Shown: positions 45,721-54,745 of the stretch, one piece after another
Numbering within the stretch: position 1 is the first letter of the stretch
Layout of the letters: each line of letters opens with the position of its first letter
Position numbers and translations under genes: made by a program
Assembly (NCBI RefSeq): GCF_003234935.1
Contig: NZ_QKSB01000009.1
Span: 1 to 64,000, forward strand
Length of the DNA: 64,000 nucleotides
Direction of reading: 5' to 3'
Origin: Putridiphycobacter roseus
GTDB lineage: Bacteria; Bacteroidota; Bacteroidia; Flavobacteriales_D; Crocinitomicaceae
Notes under the pieces: generated by a model
Seen by the model: only the letters and a program-made list of their open reading frames with translations
What the model was told of the DNA's origin: nothing
Databases searched by the model: none

Positions 45721-46953
45721 ATGCGCAAACCAGAATCTCAAATGATGTCATACGGCTACAAACCTTCATTATCGGAAGGAGCCATTAAATGTCCGATCTT
45801 TCAAACCTCAACCTTTGTTTTTAAATCAGCAGAAGAAGGAAAAGCCTTCTTTGAATTGGCTTATGGATTAAGAGAGCAAGATGAAAACGAGGAAATGGGT
45901 CTGATTTATAGTCGACTAAACAATCCAGACTTAGAGATTTTAGAAAACAGATTATCCTTGTGGGACGAAGCAGAAGACTGTGCAGTTTTTGAAAGTGGCA
46001 TGGCTGCGATCTCCACAGTTTTGATGGAATTTTTAGCACCAGGGGACTTGTTGTTATATAGTAATCCAATTTATGGAGGATCTGATCATTTTATCAAGCA
46101 CGTATTGACAAAATATGGGATTCATATTTTACCATTTGACGCGAAGGATAACGAAGAAGCAATAATTGAAAAATTAAACGCAAGTGGCTTGGCAAACAAA
46201 TTAGCTTTGGTATACATTGAAACACCTGCAAACCCGACAAATGCTTTGATTGACATTGCCATTTGCCATAAAATTGCCAATCAATTTTCAACAGAAGAAA
46301 AGGAAGTGATTTTAGCCGTGGATAATACTTACATGGGACCTGTTTGGCAACATCCAATAAAACATGGCGCTGATTTGGTCATGTATTCAGCCACAAAATA
46401 TATTGGTGGACACAGTGATGTGATTGCAGGAGCTGTTTTAGGAAACAAAGCGAACATGGGTAGAATTAAAGGCATGCGTACTTTCTTGGGTAACCAAACC
46501 AGTCCGAACACAGGTTGGTTGTTGATGAGAAGTTTAGAAACTTTGAAATTGAGAATGGACAAACAAGAAGAAAACGCTGCTGCGGTAGCTGAGTATTTAG
46601 CTGGACATGAATTGGTGGAAAAGATATATTACTTAGGCATGCTGGAAGGGGAACAACAAGCAATATTTAATAGACAATGTGAAGGTACAGGCGCCATGGT
46701 TTCTTTCGACATTAAAGGAGGAGAAAAAGCGGCCTTTAAATTTTTAAATAACTTAAAATTAATCAAGCTGGCAGTAAGTTTAGGTGGCACAGAATCATTG
46801 GCAGAACACCCAGCTTCAATGACCCACGCAGGCGTAGATAAAATTGAAAGAGAACACCATGATGTAACAGATAACTTGGTAAGACTTTCTATTGGCGTAG
46901 AACATTACACCGATATCATTGAAGATGTGGCTCAGGCATTAAAAAGTGTGTAA
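45721..46953 (+). CDS. PLP-dependent enzyme of the Cys/Met metabolism family (cystathionine gamma-synthase / methionine gamma-lyase type)
   Basis: A 410-residue cytoplasmic fold-type I PLP enzyme. The Schiff-base lysine is K226 in YSATKYIGGHSD. Y63 and R65 (LIYSRLNNP) reach the PLP phosphate of the neighbouring subunit, and D201 (AVDNTYMGP) contacts the pyridine nitrogen. The family covers cystathionine gamma-synthase, cystathionine beta- and gamma-lyases and methionine gamma-lyase, and I cannot fix the reaction from sequence. The Lrp-like regulator encoded divergently suggests amino-acid-responsive control, favouring a catabolic role. It is followed by a terminator. Confidence 0.9.
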   Translation: MRKPESQMMSYGYKPSLSEGAIKCPIFQTSTFVFKSAEEGKAFFELAYGLREQDENEEMGLIYSRLNNPDLEILENRLSLWDEAEDCAVFESGMAAISTVLMEFLAPGDLLLYSNPIYGGSDHFIKHVLTKYGIHILPFDAKDNEEAIIEKLNASGLANKLALVYIETPANPTNALIDIAICHKIANQFSTEEKEVILAVDNTYMGPVWQHPIKHGADLVMYSATKYIGGHSDVIAGAVLGNKANMGRIKGMRTFLGNQTSPNTGWLLMRSLETLKLRMDKQEENAAAVAEYLAGHELVEKIYYLGMLEGEQQAIFNRQCEGTGAMVSFDIKGGEKAAFKFLNNLKLIKLAVSLGGTESLAEHPASMTHAGVDKIEREHHDVTDNLVRLSIGVEHYTDIIEDVAQALKSV

Positions 46954-46974
46954 AGTATTATATATTTGACATTT

Positions 46975-47008
46975 AAAAAGGGGATTGATAAAAACCAATC
47001 CCCTTTTT
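46975..47008 (+). terminator. Rho-independent terminator after the PLP-enzyme gene
   Basis: 13-bp arms (46975-46987 with 46996-47008), an 8-nt loop and a T-run, 22 bases past the stop codon. Confidence 0.88.
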
Positions 47009-47048
47009 AATTATATTTACATGCCTAAACCCATATTACGAGTAGTTT

Positions 47049-47768
47049 ATGAAATTGTATACCTATGTATTGAACATACTATTAAGTACTTTTATCATTT
47101 CATTTTCTTCAAACTCCATTGCTCAAAAACAAATCTCTATTTACAGCAGTATTAGTCCATACGGACTGCCAATAAACAGAGAAAAACTAACGCTTACAAA
47201 AATTGGAACGCAGACAAATAAATACCTTACCTCACAATATTTCTCAATAGGCATAAGTGATCTATATAAAAAAAACATCCTTTTTAGTCTTGAATTCACC
47301 ATTCAAAATACTGCTTTTGATGTAAAAAAGACAAATGCATTTCCCGAATACCCAATGAATGAATTTGAGTGGGTTTCATCAACTTACAAATTAAACCAAA
47401 TCAGCAGAAGACTGGGATTTAGACTTGACTATATACTCTCTAAAGATCAAAAAATTAGACCTATTGCAGGATGGTCAATTCACCTAAGAAGAGACTTCTA
47501 TTACATAGAAAAAGGATCGACTACCTATCAAAATATTAATTCAAATCAAACCAAAAAAAATGATTTTGTAGCAGCAACAAAACTCCAAAACCTTTATGTC
47601 TTTTATGACATTCGTTTTGGCGCTTTATATGCCTTCAACCACAAATTATCATTAATGGCCGCGCTGGAATTATCAGCTGGAAAAATAGCTAAAGAATACC
47701 TTTCTTATCCTGATCAAATTTTCAAATTCGAATTAGCAATTCCTATTAGCTTCCGCTATACCTTATAA
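47049..47768 (+). CDS. Predicted outer-membrane beta-barrel protein
   Basis: A 239-residue protein with a signal peptide (about 1-25, ending NSIAQ). Alternating amphipathic strands (FSIGISDLYKKNILFSLEFTIQNTAF, RLGFRLDYIL, LYVFYDIRFGALYAFNHKLSLMAALELSAG) end in a strand with terminal aromatic and hydrophobic residues (ELAIPISFRYTL), as in bacterial barrel porins. No named family is recognised. Its last 50 bases are copied at 48986-49035 in the second arm of a direct repeat. Confidence 0.7.
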   Translation: MKLYTYVLNILLSTFIISFSSNSIAQKQISIYSSISPYGLPINREKLTLTKIGTQTNKYLTSQYFSIGISDLYKKNILFSLEFTIQNTAFDVKKTNAFPEYPMNEFEWVSSTYKLNQISRRLGFRLDYILSKDQKIRPIAGWSIHLRRDFYYIEKGSTTYQNINSNQTKKNDFVAATKLQNLYVFYDIRFGALYAFNHKLSLMAALELSAGKIAKEYLSYPDQIFKFELAIPISFRYTL

Positions 47769-47954
47769 TTTTCCCTAAAAAGGATTGGTCGCCCAAACAC
47801 TGACTTCGGGTACAAATCCCCGGTTGTCCATTTCTGAATTTTGTACAATTACATGCGCAATTTCTTCGGGCCTTAATTTATTATCGACCACTTCTTTTTC
47901 CACACGATCGGTTTGGTTAAACGCAGTGGTGACCTCCGAAGGATTGACTAAAAA
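47719..47954. repeat. 236-bp direct repeat, copy 1
   Basis: Matches 48986-49221 over 236 bases, with four differences that I could see. It contains the last 50 bases of the barrel gene, the short intergenic gap and the final 60 codons of the SDR gene (minus strand). Confidence 0.93.
47775..47954 (-). pseudogene. 3' fragment of the SDR oxidoreductase gene
   Basis: A copy of the last 60 codons of the intact SDR gene at 49042-49743, in frame to the same TAG stop (VNPSEVTTAFNQTDRVEKE through EVSVWATNPF). It has no start or NAD-binding part and ends abruptly at the repeat border. It is a by-product of the duplication and not a gene. Confidence 0.88.
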
Positions 47955-48195
47955 TAACTTAACAAACCAAATTCTAGCGTTTTTAAAATGGAATTTACGC
48001 CTTGTATTCGCAGGGAAGATTAGTTCAGTATAGTTTAAAAATATTACTTATTTTTGCCCTAATGAATACTTATAGGTTTTTTATTTATTACTCATTTTTA
48101 TATTGAAAATTCACTTTCGTAAAATATGACTACATCATACATGAAACCGTTGTGCACAACTAAAAACCTCTCCAAATTACAAACATATTTTTTAT

Positions 48196-48918
48196 ATGAA
48201 ATTGAAAAAATTACTTAAAGAAGTTAAAAAAAAATATTTAGATCTAATAAAAAAAGAATCAGATACACACTATCTTTCTATCGGCGAAAACTGTCTGACA
48301 GACAATATTTTAGATAGACACAATTTAAAAAGCTTCAGCACGCCTTATTCACACGGCAGGAGTAATTTAGATTACGCAATAAAATTAGAAAAAGATAATT
48401 ATCAAAATCTTTTATCCACAGAACACCTATTCTATGATTATGTAGGTGAAAATAAAGTAGTCAGAAACAAGCACTACTCTCAATCTGATGATATATATGT
48501 TGAAATTCATCAAAATGGATTTGAATTCACTCATCATGATGTAATGAATAATGAGCCACAAAGAAAAAGTTATGAAAGAAAAATTCTTAGAATGACTTCT
48601 TTCGATAATAGTAAAAAGCTAAAATTCGTATACCATTATAGAATTAACAAAAATAAAAACCTCAAACTTATAATAAACAAAGCGGAAGAGTTTTTAAGCT
48701 ATTATCAAAAAAAAGGTATCGAATGTGAATTCATATTTTTCACACAAGAAATTATTTCTCAAAAAGAAGAAAGAAAGTTAATAAAAGTTCACGACTCCAA
48801 AAGTGTAAAAGGATTTATTTTAAATACATTAGAGATTTGGGGTGGTGATGATGATGATGTATTCTGGGCAAAAAAAGATGATGATTTATTAAAAAAAATG
48901 ATAAAAGAAATCCAATAG
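48196..48918 (+). CDS. DUF1796-like putative cysteine peptidase
   Basis: A 240-residue cytoplasmic protein. YLSIGENCLTDNILDRHNLKSFSTPYSHGRSNLDYAI (about 26-62) matches the opening of DUF1796 proteins (a serine/glycine turn, then a cysteine, here C33). FTHHDV (H113, H114) and VYHYRI give the later histidines. DUF1796 is described as a putative papain-like cysteine peptidase family, and members often sit in surface-polysaccharide or capsule regions. By eye the gene is lower in G+C than its neighbours. It lies in the 1031-base segment between the two arms of a 236-bp direct repeat, which points to acquisition by insertion. Confidence 0.65.
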   Translation: MKLKKLLKEVKKKYLDLIKKESDTHYLSIGENCLTDNILDRHNLKSFSTPYSHGRSNLDYAIKLEKDNYQNLLSTEHLFYDYVGENKVVRNKHYSQSDDIYVEIHQNGFEFTHHDVMNNEPQRKSYERKILRMTSFDNSKKLKFVYHYRINKNKNLKLIINKAEEFLSYYQKKGIECEFIFFTQEIISQKEERKLIKVHDSKSVKGFILNTLEIWGGDDDDVFWAKKDDDLLKKMIKEIQ

Positions 48919-48985
48919 CAGCATGTCACATTTTAACATCTTCCAACAGATCAATAAATAATATTAGTATCCAATGTATCGCATT

Positions 48986-49221
48986 TTTTCAAATTCGAAT
49001 TAGCAATTCCTATTAGCTTCCGCTATACCTTATAATTTTCCCTAAAAAGGATTGGTCGCCCAAACACTGACTTCGGGTACAAATCCCCGGTTGTCCATTT
49101 CTAAATTTTGTACAATTACATGCGCAATTTCTTCGGGCCTTAATTTATTATCAACCACTTCTTTTTCCACACGATCGGTTTGGTTAAACGCTGTGGTGAC
49201 CTCCGAAGGGTTGACTAAAAA
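48986..49221. repeat. 236-bp direct repeat, copy 2
   Basis: Second copy of 47719-47954. Here the SDR end is part of the intact gene, while the first 50 bases are an orphan copy of the 3' end of the barrel gene. Confidence 0.93.
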
Positions 49222-49743
49222 CACACGAATATTGTCTTTTCTGAGTTCTGCTTGCCAACATTGGGTCAAAGCGCGGACAGCAAACTTAGAAGCGGTATAA
49301 ACCGAACCATGTGCAAAGCCTTTTAAGGCCGCGGTAGACCCGATATTAATGATATTCCCACTTTGTTGCTCTTTAAAAGTCGGCAATAAAGCTTGTGTTA
49401 ACATGGTTAGTCCAAAAACGTTGGTATTAAAAACACGTTGCAGACCTGCTAAGGTGATATCTCCTAATAACCCAAACTCACCAATACCTGCATTATTTAA
49501 CAAGACATCAATACCCCCTAATTTTTTTAAAACGATTGCAACATTTTCGGCTATATGATCAGTATCAGCTAAATCAAACACCATAGCCATGGCACCAATT
49601 TCTTGGGCAGCTTTTTCAACCCTTTCTTTATTGCGACCAGTGATTAAAACAGTAGCCCCTTTTTCAACCATCATCAGCGCAGTTGCTTTACCAATACCCA
49701 AACTTCCACCAGTCACTAATATTTTTTTGCCTTTTAAATCCAT
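49042..49743 (-). CDS. Short-chain dehydrogenase/reductase
   Basis: A 233-residue NAD(P)-dependent oxidoreductase. It has the cofactor motif TGGSLGIGK (11-19), NNAG (83-86), N108, S136 (IGSTAA) and the catalytic Y149-x3-K153 (YTASK). The basic residue after the second beta strand (TGRNKER) suggests NADP preference. The substrate cannot be inferred. Length is normal for classical SDRs. Its 3' end is duplicated 1267 bases away, but this copy is complete. Confidence 0.93.
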   Translation of the reverse strand: MDLKGKKILVTGGSLGIGKATALMMVEKGATVLITGRNKERVEKAAQEIGAMAMVFDLADTDHIAENVAIVLKKLGGIDVLLNNAGIGEFGLLGDITLAGLQRVFNTNVFGLTMLTQALLPTFKEQQSGNIINIGSTAALKGFAHGSVYTASKFAVRALTQCWQAELRKDNIRVFLVNPSEVTTAFNQTDRVEKEVVDNKLRPEEIAHVIVQNLEMDNRGFVPEVSVWATNPF

Positions 49744-49778
49744 TTTAACTTTTTGTTACAAGATAACACATTTCCAAA

Positions 49779-50600
49779 TTACATTCCACGACTCACTTTT
49801 ACCCTCTCATACGCTTCCAATATTTTTTGAAACTTAATACTTGCACTTTCTTGAAATTTTTCACCCAAATGAGAAATTTTATCCGGATGGTGAATATTAG
49901 CCAATTTTCTAAAAGCTTTCTTCACCTTTAAATCAGAAGTATTTTCATTTACACCTAAAATTTGATAACTGTTTTTTAGTCCAATTTTTGAAGGGACGGC
50001 GTTTCGTTGGTATCTTCGTTTCTGCTCTTTTTCATTAGGTTGATACCCTAACATAGCCAATATGGAAATCAGTATTTTTTTATGGACATGAAGGTATTTT
50101 GCAATCGTCTCGAGCAACACAAATTCTTCGTCTGATATTTTCCCATCAATAGCCGATAGTTTTATCAAAAAATTTATCATTTGTACCCTTTCTGCTGGAC
50201 CAAAATTGCGATTAATGGTTTTACAAATAGTAAATAAGTTTTCCTCAACTGTTAAAAGAGCTACAAATTCGGTAATGTGTTTTTCAGCATATTTATCTTT
50301 AAAACTATCTTTCAAAGATTGTTTTACCCAAGTGATTTCTTTGTCACTAATTTCTCCATCAACAGCCATCAACTTTATCGACAACTTAAAAATAACGGTT
50401 AAGTATTTTTCTTCATTTCCCAAAAAACCCGCTCCAGACTTGGTTTTATAGGTGTATTTCATCAAAATATAGACAAGTATAGCCACGGTAAGAATCCAAA
50501 CAAAAATTGCAAAAATTGCATTTCCAATAATTATCGCAATAATGACCCCTAAAATAGGAGGAAGAAAAATAAGTAAAAGGACAATAAGGGTACTACGCAT
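49779..50600 (-). CDS. TerB-like / DnaJ-domain membrane protein (DjlA-like)
   Basis: A 273-residue protein. Two adjoining N-terminal hydrophobic segments (about 5-48) anchor it. A TerB-like helical domain (about 65-180; LSIKLMAVDGEISDKEITWVKQ, LIKLSAIDGKISDEEFVLLE) is followed by a J domain (about 205-273) with the HPD motif at 238-240. The same layout occurs in the DnaJ-like co-chaperone DjlA, which stimulates DnaK at the inner membrane. It lies 35 bases upstream of the SDR gene on the same strand. Confidence 0.88.
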   Translation of the reverse strand: MRSTLIVLLLIFLPPILGVIIAIIIGNAIFAIFVWILTVAILVYILMKYTYKTKSGAGFLGNEEKYLTVIFKLSIKLMAVDGEISDKEITWVKQSLKDSFKDKYAEKHITEFVALLTVEENLFTICKTINRNFGPAERVQMINFLIKLSAIDGKISDEEFVLLETIAKYLHVHKKILISILAMLGYQPNEKEQKRRYQRNAVPSKIGLKNSYQILGVNENTSDLKVKKAFRKLANIHHPDKISHLGEKFQESASIKFQKILEAYERVKVSRGM

Positions 50601-50778
50601 GTAGGCGAAGATAATAAATTAGTCAATGCAGCTATTTGGACTGTGCTAGTATTAATCTTCTTAAACAAGAACTTTTATTAACCCCCTAGTAAAATTACAC
50701 CTGTAAAAGCAAGTGTAATAAATGTGACATTACTTAATAGCGCTAGCCATTACCTTCGTATTATTATACAATTTAATT

Positions 50779-52239
50779 ATGGCAAAAATAGTTATTCTTG
50801 GAGCCGGAATTGCGGGTCATACGGCCGCGGCGCATTTACGTAGAAAATTAAATAAAACACATGAAGTTTTAGTAGTGTCACCAAATAGCAATTACCAATG
50901 GGTGCCTTCAAATATCTGGGTCGGAATTGGTAAAATGACATCAAAAGACATTATATTTCCACTGAAACCACTTTACAAGAAAAAAGGCATTGGTTTCAAA
51001 CAAGCAAAAGTCATGTCCTTTTATCCAGAAGGTTCAAATCAGTTAATAAAACCACATGTAAAAGTTGAATATGTGACAGGAGAGCGCGAAGGCACAGAAG
51101 AGTTAGTTGACTATGATTACTTGATCAATGCAACCGGTCCAAAATTAGCCTTTGACTTAACGCCTGGTCTTATTCCTGGCATACACAATACTTATTCAGT
51201 ATGTACATTTGGTCATGCTACTGAGGCTTGGAAAGCACTAAAAGAATTAATAGCAACCGTAAAAAAAACGGGAGAAAATGCTAAAATTATAATTGGAACT
51301 GGACATGCCAAATCTACTTGTCAAGGTGCAGCTTTTGAATACATTTTAAATGTCGAAAAAGTAATTAATGATTCTGGCTTAAGAGATAAATTTGAAATTA
51401 CTTGGTTGTCGAATGAATATGACTTGGGTGATTTTGGAATGGACGGGATGCTTTTAAAATACGGAAGAAAGAATATCTCTTCTGCAGAAATGGTCAAATC
51501 TGTTTTTGAAGATAGAGGAATTAAATGGATTACAAAATCTGGTGTAAACAAAATAGAAAAGGGTGTAGCCTTTTATGAAAATTTAGCGGGAGAAAGAAAA
51601 GAGGCCCATTTTGACTTTGCCATGCTCATTCCTGCTTTTTCAGGCCATGGATTTAAGTCATACGACAAAGCTGGACAAGAAAACACGAGTAAACTATTCA
51701 AAGGATTTATGCTAGTGGATGCCGATTACTCCTCAAAACCATACGAAGAATGGACTGCACAAGATTGGCCTGAAACTTATCAAAACCCAAGTTACGACAA
51801 TATTTTTGCGCCTGGTATTGCCTTCGCGCCACCCCATAGCATTTCGAGACCAAGAAAAAATGAAGCCGGCACAGAAATCTATCCCGCACCACCAAGAACT
51901 GGTATGCCCTCAGGAATCACCGCCAAATTGGTAGCTGACAACATAATAGACCAGATTAAAAACAATAATAAAAATCTTTCACATAAAGGATCAATGGCAA
52001 ATATGGGTGCTGCCTGTATTGCATCAGCAGGTTATGGAGCCTTTTCTGGTAGCGGTGTCAGTATAACTACTTTTCCTATTGTACCAGATTATAAAAAATA
52101 TCCGAAAACCCAAGGAAGAAAACTAGGGAAAACATTTGGAGATATTGGTTTAGCAGGTCACTGGCTAAAACTAACCCTCCATTATGCGTTTTTATACAAA
52201 GCCAAAATGAAACCATTTTGGTGGATTATTCCAGAATAA
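50779..52239 (+). CDS. FAD-dependent oxidoreductase, sulfide:quinone oxidoreductase family
   Basis: A 486-residue flavoprotein. It has the N-terminal dinucleotide-binding motif VILGAGIAGHTAAAHL (5-20), YLINATGPK (114-122), and a second FAD-contact region near FAPGIAFAPPHS. Three cysteines placed like those of SQR-type enzymes are C142 (YSVCTFGHA), C181 (KSTCQGAAFEY) and C413 (GAACIASAGYGAFSG). The C-terminus has an amphipathic aromatic stretch (LTLHYAFLYKAKMKPFWWIIP), as expected for a membrane-surface quinone reductase. It probably oxidises sulfide or a related sulfur compound and passes electrons to quinone. Confidence 0.85.
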   Translation: MAKIVILGAGIAGHTAAAHLRRKLNKTHEVLVVSPNSNYQWVPSNIWVGIGKMTSKDIIFPLKPLYKKKGIGFKQAKVMSFYPEGSNQLIKPHVKVEYVTGEREGTEELVDYDYLINATGPKLAFDLTPGLIPGIHNTYSVCTFGHATEAWKALKELIATVKKTGENAKIIIGTGHAKSTCQGAAFEYILNVEKVINDSGLRDKFEITWLSNEYDLGDFGMDGMLLKYGRKNISSAEMVKSVFEDRGIKWITKSGVNKIEKGVAFYENLAGERKEAHFDFAMLIPAFSGHGFKSYDKAGQENTSKLFKGFMLVDADYSSKPYEEWTAQDWPETYQNPSYDNIFAPGIAFAPPHSISRPRKNEAGTEIYPAPPRTGMPSGITAKLVADNIIDQIKNNNKNLSHKGSMANMGAACIASAGYGAFSGSGVSITTFPIVPDYKKYPKTQGRKLGKTFGDIGLAGHWLKLTLHYAFLYKAKMKPFWWIIPE

Positions 52240-52254
52240 ATAATAACTTTTACT

Positions 52255-52380
52255 ATGAAATTTACCAAATTGAATAAATTCACAATGAAGAATCCTTTGA
52301 TTCAAGTATTTAAATTCGTTTATTTAAGTGTTAAAATTATGTTTGTGGTCGCTTTAGGTCACGGAAGCACAAGGAATTAA
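52255..52380 (+). CDS. Possible 41-residue protein downstream of the SQR-like gene
   Basis: ATG at 52255, 15 bases after the SQR-like stop, gives 41 residues with a hydrophobic middle (NPLIQVFKFVYLSVKIMFVVALGHGSTR). The close spacing suggests co-transcription. I recall short Bacteroidota proteins with a similar GHG-TR ending but cannot confirm a family. It may instead be the start of a decayed gene. Confidence 0.4.
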   Translation: MKFTKLNKFTMKNPLIQVFKFVYLSVKIMFVVALGHGSTRN

Positions 52381-52407
52381 ACAAATAAAAAACAATAGGC
52401 AATGTAG

Positions 52408-52590
52408 GCATGCTTTTATGACCTAACAGTAGGTGTATATTGGCATGTATTTGCAATAATTCTTGTTGTCATTTATTTAATCATACAATACTGCATATTT
52501 AAAGGAAAATTAGACGAGAACAAATACGTGGGAGCATTAATAATTACCTCTATACCCATACAGAACCCCTTCAGTTTACCTCCCTACTAA
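52408..52590 (+). pseudogene. Possible remnant of a small membrane-protein gene
   Basis: An open stretch without a plausible start codon reads LTVGVYWHVFAIILVVIYLI, then CIFKGKLDENKYVG, with a hydrophobic helix and polar tail of protein-like character, then a stop. An in-frame TAG lies just before it. It looks like part of a gene for a membrane protein, now broken; the family is unknown. The rest of 52240-52790 holds nothing else I can name. Confidence 0.35.
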
Positions 52591-52793
52591 TCTTTCAATT
52601 AGAATGGAATTACTTTGCAGTAAGTTAGGATTGGTAAGCCTAAAAGGTAGTTTTACCTTTGAATTTATCCTTAAATTGAATCATTCTAAATATTTACATT
52701 GGGTTATTTTATAAATAATGTAGTGCAAATTTCATAACAACAGGCTAACATAATTAGCTTAATATCTCCTCTAATATTATTAAACAGGTAAAA

Positions 52794-52832
52794 TTGGTTT
52801 AACCAAGTTCTTTTATGTTCTCGATAATTTTG
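52794..52832 (+). promoter_or_regulatory. Candidate -7 box and upstream palindrome for the PhoX-family gene
   Basis: TAATTTTG at 52825-52832 fits TAnnTTTG, 31 bases before the ATG. A short palindrome TTGGTT-t-AACCAA at 52794-52806 lies 18 bases upstream of it, where a regulator could bind. No Pho-box-like direct repeat is recognisable. Confidence 0.4.
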
Positions 52833-52862
52833 TGCCGAACAAAATAATTAAACAATCGACTC

Positions 52863-54674
52863 ATGAAAAAAACTTTACTTTTTGCAGGATTATTTGCAAC
52901 TTTAGGAGCAAGCGCCCAATTAGGCTTTAATCCACACATTGATTTCGTCAATGAAACAGATACTGTATATGTACCATCTTCATTAATAAAAAAACAAGTC
53001 CTTTTTATTGGTGGAACCCACATGGTACAAACGACAGACACTTATGGTAATCCAGCAGGTGCTTTTCCAGCAAAACAATGGCATGACTTTATTGGATTTA
53101 CACCAGATAATACATCTAATGATTTAGGATGGCTTTCAGTAAATCACGAAATGGTATTGGCGGATGACAATATTGGTGATGGCGGGGGGATGACCGTATT
53201 CAAAATTAAAAGAGACCCAGTAACGGATAGTTTGATGGTAGTTTCACAAACCTTAGCGGATGGTAGAACAGGTGAATATTTCAATGTTGATTTCGCAAAC
53301 ACAGTAGGTGAAACAGGTATGAATTGTGGTGGTATCCAATCCTCTGCAGATGGTCGTATTTGGACCGCTGAAGAATGGTTTAGATATGGCACATCAGACA
53401 TATATGCTAATGGTGCAGGTGTTAGAGATACAGCAGATTTTACCATTACAGGTTCAGGAATCGCTGTTGCGGATGGACAAACAGTTGCTAAATATGAGAA
53501 CTTCAACTACATGGTTGAAATCGATCCAAAAACAGCAAGTGCAGTAAGAAAACAATATAACTGGGGTCGTCAACCTTTTGAAGGTGGTGCAATTTTACCG
53601 GACAATAAAACGGTGATTTTAGGTGCTGATAATACACCAGGTATGTTAACTAAATTTGTAGCAGATGTCGCTGGAGACTTTACGGTTGGGAAAACTTATT
53701 TCTACAAAGAAGATGCACCTACTAAATGGATTGAATTAGACAATAGTGATTTTAATAAATTATTACATTTTCAAGATGAAGCAATTGCTTTAGGTGCGAC
53801 AATGTTTAACAGATTAGAATGGATTTCATATAACCCTAAAGATGGTAATGTTTACATTACAGAAACAGGTAGAGATAATCCAGCCGGATCATGGAATGAT
53901 GAATATGCAGATGGTGGTATTTTTGCAAAACACCACATAGCTAGAGCAAACATGCAATATGCAACTGGACCAGACGATAGTGATTACAGAGATTACTACG
54001 GCCGTGTGCTAAAATTAGACATGACAAATAGTGACATTAGCGTACATATTGAAGGTGGACCTGATTTTGCGAGTAATGTTGATCCAACAGATTACCCAAG
54101 TACTCATCTATCTAACCCTGATGGTTTAGGATTTATTACCATTGGCGAAAAAACATATATGCTAATATGTGAAGATTTAAATGGTACATCTAACGGAAGA
54201 ATGCCAATGGGAACATCTAACAAAACTTGTGAATTGTTTATGTTAGACATGGACATTAACAGCCCATCATTAAACGATTTAATTAGAATTGCAGAAGTGC
54301 CTACTGGCGCAGAGATTACAGGTGTAAGAGGTTTACCTGATGGAAAAACCATTTTATTTAACTGCCAACATCCTAGCTCTTCTAATCCTTTCCCTTATAA
54401 TAACTCATGCACCATAGCATTAACAGGATTTGATAAAGGATTTTTAAGTGCACCAAAAGTTGATTATGATGCAAACGAATTAAAAATGTATCCTAATCCA
54501 GCAATTAATGTGGTTCACTTAAACAAAACTACAGACGTAGGTGTTTACGATATGAATGGCAACTTAATCCAAGTATTAAGAAACACAAATAAAATCAACG
54601 TTTCTAGTCTTTCTTCTGGAACATATATTATCCAAACAGCAGAAAAAGAAACTAAAACTTTAATTGTCGAGTAA
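52863..54674 (+). CDS. PhoX-family (DUF839) secreted protein with T9SS sorting domain
   Basis: A 603-residue exported protein with a signal peptide (1-18, ending ASA-Q). The DUF839/PhoX-like beta-propeller body covers about 25-510 (DNTSNDLGWLSVNHEMVLADDN, NCGGIQSSADGRIWTAEEWF, HFQDEAIALGATMFNRLEWISYNPKDGNVYITETGRDN, EVPTGAEITGVRGLPDGKTILFNCQHPSS). PhoX enzymes are calcium- and iron-dependent alkaline phosphatases. The conserved Glu- and Asp-rich motifs are present, but the iron-ligand cysteine cannot be assigned by eye. A T9SS type A sorting domain (about 520-603; MYPNPAINVVHLN, GVYDMNGNLIQ, SSGTYIIQT) closes the protein. It is followed by a terminator and the di-heme peroxidase gene. Confidence 0.85.
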   Translation: MKKTLLFAGLFATLGASAQLGFNPHIDFVNETDTVYVPSSLIKKQVLFIGGTHMVQTTDTYGNPAGAFPAKQWHDFIGFTPDNTSNDLGWLSVNHEMVLADDNIGDGGGMTVFKIKRDPVTDSLMVVSQTLADGRTGEYFNVDFANTVGETGMNCGGIQSSADGRIWTAEEWFRYGTSDIYANGAGVRDTADFTITGSGIAVADGQTVAKYENFNYMVEIDPKTASAVRKQYNWGRQPFEGGAILPDNKTVILGADNTPGMLTKFVADVAGDFTVGKTYFYKEDAPTKWIELDNSDFNKLLHFQDEAIALGATMFNRLEWISYNPKDGNVYITETGRDNPAGSWNDEYADGGIFAKHHIARANMQYATGPDDSDYRDYYGRVLKLDMTNSDISVHIEGGPDFASNVDPTDYPSTHLSNPDGLGFITIGEKTYMLICEDLNGTSNGRMPMGTSNKTCELFMLDMDINSPSLNDLIRIAEVPTGAEITGVRGLPDGKTILFNCQHPSSSNPFPYNNSCTIALTGFDKGFLSAPKVDYDANELKMYPNPAINVVHLNKTTDVGVYDMNGNLIQVLRNTNKINVSSLSSGTYIIQTAEKETKTLIVE

Positions 54675-54695
54675 GCATTTTCTTCAATTATCTAC

Positions 54696-54730
54696 ACACC
54701 CACCATTTGTGAAGAATGGTGGGTGTTTCT
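54696..54730 (+). terminator. Rho-independent terminator after the PhoX-family gene
   Basis: Perfect 12-bp arms (54696-54707 with 54715-54726), a 7-nt loop and a short T-run. The frame of the next gene opens inside it, which argues against the upstream start for that gene. Confidence 0.8.
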
Positions 54731-54745
54731 ATTCAAGCAACAATT

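Noticed and set aside
47785..48033. 82-residue plus-strand frame, and its twin at 49052-49300
   Set aside because: Both are antisense shadows of the SDR 3' end; their similarity reflects the DNA repeat and not two related genes.
48049..48056. TATTTTTG as promoter of the DUF1796-like gene
   Set aside because: Fits the -7 consensus, but it is 140 bases from the start codon, has no -33 partner, and such boxes occur by chance in AT-rich DNA.
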